Assembly (NCBI GenBank): GCA_934747335.1
Contig: CAKVGS010000042.1
Coordinates: 1-14,680 of the forward strand
Direction: 5' to 3'
Length of the DNA: 14,680 nucleotides
DNA from: an uncultured Candidatus Melainabacteria bacterium
GTDB lineage: Bacteria; Cyanobacteriota; Vampirovibrionia; Gastranaerophilales; Gastranaerophilaceae
Shown here: positions 6,834 to 13,244 of the stretch, in pieces
Layout of the letters: every line of letters starts with the position of its first letter
Numbering within the stretch: position 1 is the first letter of the stretch
The notes under the pieces: generated by a model
What the model was told of the DNA's origin: nothing
Seen by the model: the letters and a program-made list of their open reading frames with translations, nothing else
Databases searched by the model: none
Position numbers and translations under genes: made by a program

Positions 6834-7546
6834 TGATTTTCAACCCCCTGTAAATAAATTTTTTCTGCAAGAATTAAATCCTGCTCAACTGTAATTTTCA
6901 TATTTTTTACATCACCCTTAATAACTTTTACAGGATAACCTTTGACACAGCAAATTTGAGCTGTACCTGTTATATAGCTACGCTCTTGTGGTGTTAATTC
7001 TTCAATAGCTTTTTTCAAAACACCAAGTCTAAATCCATCTGGAGCTTGACCATGCAAAATGGTTTTTCTATCTGGAACTTCATTTAAAAATTTGCCATCT
7101 TTACTTACGAGCATTGTATCAACAGCAGGTATTGTCGCAATAGTTGCACCATATTCTTGAGCTGCGTTAATACAATCTTTTAATATTTCAATTGATGTAA
7201 AAGGTCTTACAGCATCGTGCAGTACAATTATATCATTTTCATTATGATTAAATTCATAAGCTGCATTGATAACATTTTGAACACTATCGATTCTTTCTTT
7301 ACCACCGTTAATAATTATAATTCTTTGATTGTCTGCAAGATTAAAAGTCTTTAAAATATTCTGCAAATAATCTCTATAATCAGGATGAATTGCAATATAA
7401 AGATACTCGAACTCTTTGATTTCAAGCATTCTTTCAATGGTATGAATAATTACTGGTTTCCCGCATAAATCAATGAATTGCTTAGGAATATTGTGTTTGT
7501 CCATTCTTGCACCAGTACCACCAGCTAATATTGAACCAAAAATCAT
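6815..7546 (-). CDS. TarI/IspD-like cytidylyltransferase (CDP-alditol synthase candidate)
   Basis: 243 aa. The CTP-binding loop LAGGTGARM is at 7-15 with K22 in PKQF, then the HDAVRPF motif at 110-116 and the C-terminal GDVKNMKITV...D (211-223) typical of the IspD/TarI superfamily. The N-terminus 'ILAGGTGARM...IPKQFIDLCGKPVIIHT' in outline, and 'HGQAPDGFR', resemble ribitol-5-phosphate cytidylyltransferase TarI more than housekeeping IspD. The reaction would be CTP plus an alditol phosphate giving a CDP-alditol and pyrophosphate, feeding the two transferases encoded just upstream. The start ATG at 7546 has a near-ideal AGGAGG 7 nt upstream and overlaps the preceding gene by 4 nt (ATGA). IspD itself, making CDP-methylerythritol, is the alternative, but nothing of the MEP pathway is nearby. 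Confidence 0.82.
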   Translation of the reverse strand: MIFGSILAGGTGARMDKHNIPKQFIDLCGKPVIIHTIERMLEIKEFEYLYIAIHPDYRDYLQNILKTFNLADNQRIIIINGGKERIDSVQNVINAAYEFNHNENDIIVLHDAVRPFTSIEILKDCINAAQEYGATIATIPAVDTMLVSKDGKFLNEVPDRKTILHGQAPDGFRLGVLKKAIEELTPQERSYITGTAQICCVKGYPVKVIKGDVKNMKITVEQDLILAEKIYLQGVENQCTQAK

Positions 7547-8820
7547 ACTTGTACCTCCTGTTCTTTTTCATTATTTTCAGCTTTAACAATAATTTCTTTT
7601 ATCAATTCAACAATTTTTTCAGAAGCTTTTCCGCTTTCAACAACACCCTTGCCCTTTAAAAATTCTGTAACATCTGACTTGTATTTGTCATAATTGAAAT
7701 TTTGTATGTTTTTAACCATTTCCTCATTATTGGTTGCAACAGGGAAAGGTGTACTTGTCAGAGGATAATATAATCCCCTATCGTTATCATATTTTTTTAT
7801 ATCAGTTGCAAATATAAATCCGGGCTTATAGGAAAGGACATAGTCGTATATGCTTGAAGAATAATCTGTAATTAACAAATCTACACTTGCAAGCAATTCC
7901 TGCATATCTGAGTATTGAGTACCGTCAATTATATTAGAACCTGCTGGAATAAAATCGTCTCGCCTGTTTATTAATAAAGGGTGAAGTCTTGTTATTACTA
8001 CCCAATCGCCGCCGAATTTTGAAGTAACAGCTTTGAGTGTTTTTTCTAAATCTAAAGAATAACAATTGAAATCTCTATCTTCTCTAAGCGTAGGAGCATA
8101 CATCAAAATTTTTTTATTTTCATGAAGATTGAAATATTTATAAACTTTTTTTCTTATTTCATTATTATTCTTAAAGAAGATATCATTTCTAGGATGTCCG
8201 CATTCAATAACAGTTCCATAATTCCAAAACATACTTTTAAAGAAATTTGTTGTATATGTACTATTTGAAACTAAGTAATCAATTTGTTCAGAATCAATCT
8301 TGCAAAGCCTTAAAGCACTTTTACTGACATCATTTCTATCAATGCCAGTTTTTTTAATCCCAAGAGAACCATGAAATGTTTGTATATATATTTGTTCTTC
8401 TTTTTTAAACATTCCTCGTTGTATATAACTTGTTCGTCTTTCATTATCTATCAATATCTTAGCCGTTGCAGTTTCTTTTGCTTCTTCAGATGTATCACTC
8501 ATAACAAGCTTTATTTTATTTCGTGGGAAATCATCAATAAAATTTAATATATTTTTATTTACAACCCAAACTAATTTGTATGGTAAATTTTGTTTTATAA
8601 TTTCTTCTGCTATATATTTGGGATTACAATTATATCCACCATTAAATGTTCTAAAAATAATTTTATTATTTTCTATAGGTAAATTCTCATAAACAAAATG
8701 AGGTTTAACATCTTTTTGTATCTTGATTTTAAATCCCATAATACATATTTGTTTATGATTTAAATCATTATTAGTAACAGAAAATATACTTTCAAAAAAA
8801 GATAATTTTTTACATGCCAT
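7543..8820 (-). CDS. CDP-glycerol/CDP-ribitol phosphotransferase family (TagF-like), copy 2
   Basis: 425-aa GT-B fold alditol-phosphate transferase. Key segments: QTFHGSLGIKKTG (147-159, H150 the likely catalytic base), ECGHPRND (206-213), LMYAPTLRED (239-248), RLHP (278-281) with H280, and LLITDYSSSIYDY (315-327), the acidic/Ser loop that binds the CDP moiety. These are the landmarks of TagB/TagF/TarL enzymes that transfer glycerol- or ribitol-phosphate from CDP donors to a glycan or growing chain at the inner face of the membrane. The N-terminal 35 residues before the conserved domain are poorly matched; ATG at 8820 is chosen because GAGGAG lies 7 nt upstream. It overlaps the upstream transferase gene by 11 nt. 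Confidence 0.88.
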   Translation of the reverse strand: MACKKLSFFESIFSVTNNDLNHKQICIMGFKIKIQKDVKPHFVYENLPIENNKIIFRTFNGGYNCNPKYIAEEIIKQNLPYKLVWVVNKNILNFIDDFPRNKIKLVMSDTSEEAKETATAKILIDNERRTSYIQRGMFKKEEQIYIQTFHGSLGIKKTGIDRNDVSKSALRLCKIDSEQIDYLVSNSTYTTNFFKSMFWNYGTVIECGHPRNDIFFKNNNEIRKKVYKYFNLHENKKILMYAPTLREDRDFNCYSLDLEKTLKAVTSKFGGDWVVITRLHPLLINRRDDFIPAGSNIIDGTQYSDMQELLASVDLLITDYSSSIYDYVLSYKPGFIFATDIKKYDNDRGLYYPLTSTPFPVATNNEEMVKNIQNFNYDKYKSDVTEFLKGKGVVESGKASEKIVELIKEIIVKAENNEKEQEVQV

Positions 8821-10147
8821 TACAATTCTCCTCTTTTAATGTTTTTACAATATAATTTATTACAAATTTTGCGACATCTTTCTTTAAAAACATTAAATCT
8901 TTCTCCACAATTTGTCTTCTTACTTCAAACAACAAATCTTGTTCTTGAAACAAAATTTGTTTAAAATATTTCTTTATTTCATCAATATTTCTAGCAGAAT
9001 AGTATCTTGTAATAATTTTTTGACCAAATTCATTATGTCCTACTGAGTTTTTACTAATTAAATGAATAACAGGTTTATGAGTCGGCAAATATTCATATAA
9101 AAATGAATTGCAGTCAGTAATCAATAAATCTGAAGTCCTAAACATATCAAAATAATCACCTTCTTCATAAATTTGAGCATTAGGTAATTCTGCCCAAGCT
9201 TTAAAATATTCTTGCACTTCTTTTTCAGACATTAATCCTTGATTTAAAATTTGTTTTTTTAATTCAGGATGTGGTTTTAATATAAATTCAATTTCTTGAT
9301 GTTCTTTTGCAAGATTATAGAAAAATTTATAATTCCAATCAAAAGTACCAAAACCTAATAAACTATCTTTATAGAAAGAATGGTGTGGCGCATATATAAC
9401 ATGTTTCTTATCCTTAGATTGCCATTGAATATTATGAAAATTTATTGGTTTTTGATATGCATCTAGCTTTAGTTGTCCTGCTACTACTAGAGCATCATTT
9501 CTACAACCATGTTCTTCTAAAATCCTTTGAATATAATTGTTATCAACAAAATATCTAAAAACATCATGATACAAAGGTTCAGAATATTCGTTACTCCCAT
9601 TTGTAATACAAGAACCATAAGGGCAATAAAAGCATAATGCAAATTTAGAAGTTTTTAATGGTGATTGTTTGTTAGAAAGTTCCCAAGGTTGTTCATAAAA
9701 AATAATATCAGGTTTAAACAATTGTAAATCTAAAAACTCTTTATTTTTTAAGTCAAAAGCATATTGTACATTCATATTTCTAACTTTAAAGAAATTATAA
9801 GATTTCTTTATATCGTCTTGCCAATTGCAACAGGAATATTTAGAATTTAATATCATCTTTTTTGCAGTAACTAAAACTTGAACTTCAAAATTTGGAAGTT
9901 TTTCAAATTCCTCATATAAAGATTGATATACCCATTTTGAATTTTCACTATTTAAAAAAACGACTTTTAATTTCTTATTATTTTTGTACTTAATTTGCAA
10001 ATTATGCAATGTAAGCTCATAATTTTTCCAAATAATAGAGTTATTTACTTTAATCTGTTTTTCATTAAAGTATTTTCTTATAGTTCTTCTTGTATTTTTT
10101 ATAGGTACAAACCAAGACAAAAATTTCCCTAAAGATGAATAATCCAT
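8810..10147 (-). CDS. CDP-glycerol/CDP-ribitol phosphotransferase family (TagF-like), copy 1
   Basis: 445 aa, a second and more divergent member of the alditol-phosphate transferase family. Landmarks in order: ENSKWVYQSLYEEF near 68-81, a Cys-rich acceptor-side segment around 172-180, IYAPHHS (251-257), ILKPHPEL (289-296) and LLITDCNSFLYEY (341-353). The last two correspond to the RLHP and TDYSS motifs of TagF; Cys-Asn replaces the usual Tyr-Ser. Two dissimilar transferases in tandem suggest one that primes (first alditol phosphate) and one that extends or decorates. The ATG overlaps the preceding stop by one base (TAATG), with AAAGGAG 7 nt upstream, so the two are translationally coupled. 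Donor identity is not readable from sequence. Confidence 0.82.
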   Translation of the reverse strand: MDYSSLGKFLSWFVPIKNTRRTIRKYFNEKQIKVNNSIIWKNYELTLHNLQIKYKNNKKLKVVFLNSENSKWVYQSLYEEFEKLPNFEVQVLVTAKKMILNSKYSCCNWQDDIKKSYNFFKVRNMNVQYAFDLKNKEFLDLQLFKPDIIFYEQPWELSNKQSPLKTSKFALCFYCPYGSCITNGSNEYSEPLYHDVFRYFVDNNYIQRILEEHGCRNDALVVAGQLKLDAYQKPINFHNIQWQSKDKKHVIYAPHHSFYKDSLLGFGTFDWNYKFFYNLAKEHQEIEFILKPHPELKKQILNQGLMSEKEVQEYFKAWAELPNAQIYEEGDYFDMFRTSDLLITDCNSFLYEYLPTHKPVIHLISKNSVGHNEFGQKIITRYYSARNIDEIKKYFKQILFQEQDLLFEVRRQIVEKDLMFLKKDVAKFVINYIVKTLKEENCNGM

Positions 10148-11217
10148 TATTCATCTCCTTTCATCGCTTTGGATATTTCAAAATGTAATCCCAAAAGTGT
10201 TATATATTTTGTTTTGATTCCGTTAATTTTTTTGTTTTTAATAGAAAAAATTTCTTCCCAAATTGAAAATTTACCTTTTGTTCTGTTTAAAAAATCTTTG
10301 TAATTTTCTGCTGATAATATATCTGTGCATTGTTGGCAATATCGTTCAATACTTTCGGTTGGAATATTGGTATAATGCCAACTTAATACTTCTACAACAT
10401 AATCGTTGTAACTACTTTCAAATTCTTTATAAAAGTTATTTATTTCTAAAAAAGATTTAAGTAATTTAATATTTTCAAAAATACAAAAATTGTCATTTGA
10501 AGCTTTATTTACAGCAGACCCCATTCTTGTTCTATAATGATAAAAAGCCTTATTCAAATATAAAATTTTATTAGCTAACAAGCTTGCACTTATTGAGAAA
10601 ATATGGTCTTCACCATGTTTGTTGGGAGCTAATCTTATATTATTCTTTTTTATTAAATCTGTTTTATATGCTTTATCCCAAATACACAAAGACATACTTT
10701 TTAAATTTTTATAAATATCATGCCAGTTATAAATTTCATTATTTTTTATAGAGTAATGAAAATATTTTTTCATTCTCTTTTTAAACTCTTTAGTTCCACT
10801 GTACTTCCCATTTTCTTTACAAGTAGCAAAATCAAATTGTATAATATCAACATCAGTAAGCTGAAATTTATTATAAAGTATTTCTAGCATATCAATATTG
10901 ATAAAATCATCAGGGTCGACAAAAACAATATATCTACCTTCAGCTTTTTCAAGAGCAACATTTCTTGCAATGCCTTGACCTTGATTTTCTTGAGATATAA
11001 TTTTAAATCGAGAATCATTTTTTGCGTATTCTTCTAAAATATCTAAAGAATTATCAGTAGAACCATCATTCACACAAATAACTTCAAACTCTTTTAAAGT
11101 TTGTGATGAGATGCTATCAAGACATCCTCGCAAAAACTTATCCACATTATAAACAGGTATAATAACAGAAAATTTTATACCAGAATTATCATAGGCATTT
11201 CTTAAATATGTTCCCAT
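10147..11217 (-). CDS. Family 2 glycosyltransferase
   Basis: 356-aa GT-A fold enzyme. FSVIIPVYN (16-24) and VNDGSTD (49-55) bind the nucleotide; DPDD (101-104) is the metal-binding DxD motif; GEDHIF (202-207) carries the likely general base of inverting GT2 enzymes. The C-terminal third (about 240-356) is not conserved in any way I can name, and no membrane helices are seen. It would add a sugar to a lipid-linked acceptor that the alditol-phosphate transferases then extend. ATG at 11217 follows the stop of the dead recombinase gene directly (TAA-ATG), with AAGGAG 11 nt upstream, so the glycosyltransferase is tied to that gene's translation. Sugar specificity cannot be told. Confidence 0.92.
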   Translation of the reverse strand: MGTYLRNAYDNSGIKFSVIIPVYNVDKFLRGCLDSISSQTLKEFEVICVNDGSTDNSLDILEEYAKNDSRFKIISQENQGQGIARNVALEKAEGRYIVFVDPDDFINIDMLEILYNKFQLTDVDIIQFDFATCKENGKYSGTKEFKKRMKKYFHYSIKNNEIYNWHDIYKNLKSMSLCIWDKAYKTDLIKKNNIRLAPNKHGEDHIFSISASLLANKILYLNKAFYHYRTRMGSAVNKASNDNFCIFENIKLLKSFLEINNFYKEFESSYNDYVVEVLSWHYTNIPTESIERYCQQCTDILSAENYKDFLNRTKGKFSIWEEIFSIKNKKINGIKTKYITLLGLHFEISKAMKGDE

Positions 11218-11748
11218 TTATAAACTTACTCCTTCTCTAAATCTTAAATTCATATTTTCTTCTACACCTATAAATTTTAATGTGTTATCAATAGAACTTT
11301 GATTAAATAACCACATTAAATACGACAAATCTTTGTACTTTCGATAATAGTGGTATGCAAATGTTTTACGCCAAGATAGAACAGAATACTTGTCTTGCAC
11401 TCCTAATTCTGCACAAATCACTTTGAAAATATAAAAAGCTGAAGTTCTATCTAACTGCTGTCCAAATTTACCTTGAAAAAGTGGCTCATTAACCTTGCAG
11501 TCTGCAATCATTGTCTTAATCACTTCTTGCAAATCATTACTTATAGGCACAGCTTTATTTTTGCCACAATTAAGATATTGTTTATTTTTTACATCCTTAA
11601 CTTTAAGATTTAACAAATCAGTTAAATTTATGCCAGTATTAATTGATAAAACGAAAAGCAAATAACCCCTGATTTGTCCCTTGCTAAGGAACAAATCTTT
11701 TATTTTATTTATCATCTCTATCTCTTTTATTGGTAAATTAGCACGCAC
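11218..11748 (-). CDS. Catalytically dead short tyrosine recombinase paralogue, first gene of the polymer operon
   Basis: 176 aa, only the catalytic-domain fold of a tyrosine recombinase. It aligns end to end with the intact paralogue at 12147-12686 (shared NEPLF/DEPLF, RTSAFY/RVSAYY, RKTFAYHYYRKYKD/RKTFGYHHYKKYKD, FNQSS/FNHSS). Catalytic residues are lost: R39 of the paralogue becomes N41, H127 becomes L124, H153 becomes Q150 and the nucleophile Y162 becomes F159; only R127 (equal to R130) remains. The frame is uninterrupted and the fold residues are kept, so this looks selected rather than decaying. The GTG start at 11748 has AGGTGAG upstream and gives an N-terminus matching the paralogue residue for residue in length. 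It abuts the GT2 gene with no gap. A DNA-binding or dominant-negative regulatory role is inferred. Confidence 0.85.
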   Translation of the reverse strand: MRANLPIKEIEMINKIKDLFLSKGQIRGYLLFVLSINTGINLTDLLNLKVKDVKNKQYLNCGKNKAVPISNDLQEVIKTMIADCKVNEPLFQGKFGQQLDRTSAFYIFKVICAELGVQDKYSVLSWRKTFAYHYYRKYKDLSYLMWLFNQSSIDNTLKFIGVEENMNLRFREGVSL

Positions 11749-11782
11749 GACTCACCTAATATTCTTTATTGTTCTTGATATT

Positions 11783-11812
11783 TTCTTTACACAATTAGTA
11801 TTGTGTAAAGAA
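11783..11812 (-). repeat. Dyad S1: recombinase core-site-like palindrome, perfect 13-bp arms
   Basis: Arms TTCTTTACACAAT (11783-11795) and ATTGTGTAAAGAA (11800-11812) are perfect inverted repeats around a 4-bp asymmetric centre TAGT (ACTA on the minus strand). Geometry 13-4-13 (or 11-8-11) resembles tyrosine-recombinase core sites such as loxP, FRT or dif. It begins 34 nt upstream of the dead-recombinase start codon. In RNA it would also form a strong hairpin in the operon leader. Confidence 0.85.
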
Positions 11813-11907
11813 CGTAATAGTGATAAGGGTTTTAGGGGGTAAAATAAGATTGAAAATAAACTTTCTTTACAAAATTTTATGCAAGCTAATACATCTGCAA
11901 TAGTTTA

Positions 11908-11916
11908 TGTTATTAT
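11908..11916 (+). promoter_or_regulatory. Extended -10 candidate inside the S1-S2 segment, pointing right
   Basis: TGT then TATTAT (TGn plus 5 of 6 to TATAAT). A -35 at 11888-11893 would be AATACA, 17 bp upstream, a weak match. As drawn it fires away from the polymer operon; inversion of the segment would turn it towards the operon. Confidence 0.3.
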
Positions 11917-11917
11917 A
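11912..11917 (-). promoter_or_regulatory. Perfect TATAAT on the minus strand inside the S1-S2 segment
   Basis: TATAAT at 11917-11912, facing the polymer operon, overlaps the plus-strand candidate. No recognisable -35 is present at 16-18 bp (AATTCA at 17 bp). If used, the leader would be about 155 nt and would include dyad S1 as an RNA hairpin. Confidence 0.3.
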
Positions 11918-11940
11918 TCTTTATGCAGATAAGATGAATT

Positions 11941-11970
11941 TTCTTTACACAATACTAATTTTATATAGAA
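11941..11970 (+). repeat. Dyad S2: second core-like site, inverted relative to S1
   Basis: TTCTTTACACAATACTAATT (11941-11960) is an exact 20-bp copy of the reverse complement of 11793-11812. The right arm continues ATTTTATATAGAA, 10 of 13 to the consensus ATTGTGTAAAGAA. The centre is ACTA, opposite in orientation to S1 as read on the plus strand. Recombination between S1 and S2 would invert the 128 bp between them. Confidence 0.82.
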
Positions 11971-12028
11971 AGCTGACGGTGTTTTAATAAGTTATTATTG
12001 ACTTCTAGGAAAAATAAATAAAATTTTC

Positions 12029-12078
12029 AAAAAGCTTAATTTTGTTTATTTTTTATGCTAAGATAAAGAAAGCTTTTT
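12029..12078. repeat. 9-bp inverted repeat AAAAAGCTT/AAGCTTTTT
   Basis: AAAAAGCTT (12029-12037) and AAGCTTTTT (12070-12078) with a 32-bp AT-rich interval. It lies downstream of the active recombinase gene on its strand and ends in a T-run on either strand, so it may be a weak terminator. The long loop makes this uncertain. Confidence 0.3.
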
Positions 12079-12107
12079 TCTGTACAGTTTACTAATTGTG
12101 TACCCTA
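12078..12107 (+). repeat. Dyad S3: degenerate third copy in S2 orientation
   Basis: Left arm TTCTGTACAGTTT (9 of 13), centre ACTA (identical to S2), right arm ATTGTGTACCCTA (9 of 13). The contiguous match TACTAATTGTGTA (12090-12102) to the S1 reverse complement is 13 bp. It lies 40 nt beyond the stop of the active recombinase gene. Confidence 0.6.
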
Positions 12108-12146
12108 TAAATATGTATTGAACCCCAGTATTCAAGACCTTTTGAA

Positions 12147-12686
12147 CTATAAAATAAAATTAGTATAGCTCTCATCAATTTGGTCTTGTTCAATTCCGAT
12201 ATAAGTTAAAGTAACTGCTGGGCTGGAATGATTAAAAATCTTCTGTAACATAGCAACGTCCTTATATTTCTTGTAATGGTGATACCCAAAAGTTTTTCTT
12301 AACGTATGCGTACCAAATCTTTCATCAAGTTTGGCTTCCGTACAAGCATTTCTAATTGTGTAATATGCACTAACACGGCTTAAACGATTTTTGAACTTAG
12401 TCATGAATAATGGCTCGTCCGCAGAACGTCCTCTTGTAAATTCTTCAAACATTGGTTTTAATTTTGCATTGATTGGAAACTTTTTAAATTTACCTGTCTT
12501 TTTCTCCGTGAGTTGGATAAAATTCTTACCTCTAACATCACCAACATTCAATGCTAAAATATCGGATATTCTCAATCCACAATTTGTACCGATATTAAAC
12601 ATCAACAAATCTCTCGGATTCTTTGCCAAGATTTGTTCAACCTTTCTCAAATCGGCTTTACTTCTGATTGGTTCAACTTTGTTCAT
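12147..12686 (-). CDS. Short tyrosine recombinase/integrase, catalytically complete
   Basis: 179 aa, catalytic domain only, without the N-terminal core-binding/arm-binding domains of full integrases (about 300-400 aa). Size is close to FimB/FimE-type invertases and to small integrases found beside phage packaging genes. The active site is complete: R39 in CGLRISD, the Lys beta-hairpin EKKTGKFKK (61-69), H127 and R130 in HTLRKTFG, H153 in FNHSS, and nucleophile Y162 in TLTYIG. ATG at 12686 has AAAGGAG about 11 nt upstream, within the end of the amidase gene region (21 nt gap), so the two are co-transcribed leftward. Its likely targets are the dyads at 11783-12107 or a phage/host attachment site. 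Which of these it acts on is not determined by the sequence. Confidence 0.88.
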   Translation of the reverse strand: MNKVEPIRSKADLRKVEQILAKNPRDLLMFNIGTNCGLRISDILALNVGDVRGKNFIQLTEKKTGKFKKFPINAKLKPMFEEFTRGRSADEPLFMTKFKNRLSRVSAYYTIRNACTEAKLDERFGTHTLRKTFGYHHYKKYKDVAMLQKIFNHSSPAVTLTYIGIEQDQIDESYTNFIL

Positions 12687-12707
12687 AAAAATATTTTCTC
12701 CTTTCTT

Positions 12708-13196
12708 TTACAAATTATTACGATACCATTGAACTTTATTCCTAATAAAATTCCCCACATCTTTTTTCAAAACATGAGGATAAGGTGGTAGGAATATAAT
12801 ATCTATCTTGCCGTAAGATGATGTTTTGGGGTGGGTTTGTCCGAATTCATAATGGGTTAAAATAGAATCTTCTTTGATAGGGATATTGTATTCTTTTGAA
12901 AGTTGTGCAACTTTTTTCATACAAGCTTCAAATTGTATTTTTGTCATTGGATAATTGCCAACATTTTTATTGTCTTTAAATCCATACATACAAGCCATAG
13001 AAATACCAATAGAGCCTGTGTTTCCACCACCGCAATGTTGGGCATATCTGCCATCATTACAATTTTCGTTGTCTTTTGGAGTAAATTTACCGTTATGTAC
13101 TTTGCCACTACCACCAACAACAAAATGATAATGCAATAAATCAGAACTGTTTGGAGCATACGTTCCACCAGTCCAATGTATAATTATTCTTTTCAT
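12708..13196 (-). CDS. N-acetylmuramoyl-L-alanine amidase (Amidase_2), endolysin-like
   Basis: 162 aa, a single Amidase_2/PGRP-like zinc domain that cuts the bond between MurNAc and the stem peptide. Zinc ligands fit H7 in IIIHWTGG, H115 in ILTHYEFG and D132 in the GKIDI segment, which replaces the usual GKWDI. YHFVVGGSG (23-31) and GNTGSIGISM (58-67) are typical substrate-groove strands. It lacks a signal peptide and a separate cell-wall-binding domain, as expected for a phage endolysin released through a holin; no holin gene is visible beside it. ATG at 13196 has AAAGG 7 nt upstream. It precedes the recombinase gene on the same strand. A host-derived amidase is less likely given the terminase nearby. 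Confidence 0.88.
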   Translation of the reverse strand: MKRIIIHWTGGTYAPNSSDLLHYHFVVGGSGKVHNGKFTPKDNENCNDGRYAQHCGGGNTGSIGISMACMYGFKDNKNVGNYPMTKIQFEACMKKVAQLSKEYNIPIKEDSILTHYEFGQTHPKTSSYGKIDIIFLPPYPHVLKKDVGNFIRNKVQWYRNNL

Positions 13197-13212
13197 GTAA
13201 AACCTTTCGTTT

Positions 13213-13218
13213 TATAAT
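13213..13218 (+). promoter_or_regulatory. -10 element for the plus-strand unknown gene
   Basis: Perfect TATAAT 26 nt before the ATG at 13245. A -35 at 13190-13195 would be TTTTCA (4 of 6) with 17-bp spacing. It gives the gene its own transcription, independent of the leftward phage genes. Confidence 0.45.
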
Positions 13219-13244
13219 GTGTACAGGAAAATATAAGAGTTTAT

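Larger units (their letters stand above)
11749..12146. other. 398-bp gene-free control region between the two recombinase genes
   Basis: No credible ORF. It contains three 30-bp dyads (S1, S2, S3), an extra half-site TTCTTTACAAAAT at 11863-11875 (12 of 13 to the dyad arm), candidate -10 elements on both strands at 11911-11917, a small 7-bp inverted repeat ATCTGCA/TGCAGAT (11893-11899, 11924-11930), and a 9-bp inverted repeat at 12029-12078. The promoter of the nine-gene polymer operon must lie here, since all its genes are nearly contiguous. Confidence 0.75.

Noticed and set aside
11783..11812. Dyad S1 as an intrinsic terminator
   Set aside because: The stem is strong but AT-rich and no T-run follows on either strand.
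11863..11875. Fourth dyad site between S1 and S2
   Set aside because: The left arm TTCTTTACAAAAT matches 12 of 13, but the sequence where the right arm should be does not match, so it is listed only as a half-site.
11749..12146. CRISPR array or iteron replication origin
   Set aside because: Repeats are dyads in mixed orientation and unequal spacing, without regular spacers, a leader, cas genes or a replication initiator gene.
12944..13168. Minus-strand hydrophobic ORF within the amidase gene, possible embedded holin
   Set aside because: It is a shifted frame inside the well-supported amidase gene; hydrophobicity is easily produced by AT-rich frameshifted sequence and no ribosome site marks its start.
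13212..13228. Dyad-like arm AATGTGTACAGGA upstream of the plus-strand unknown gene
   Set aside because: It matches 10 of 13 of the arm consensus, but there is no partner arm on the other side of a 4-bp centre; chance similarity in AT-rich DNA is likely.
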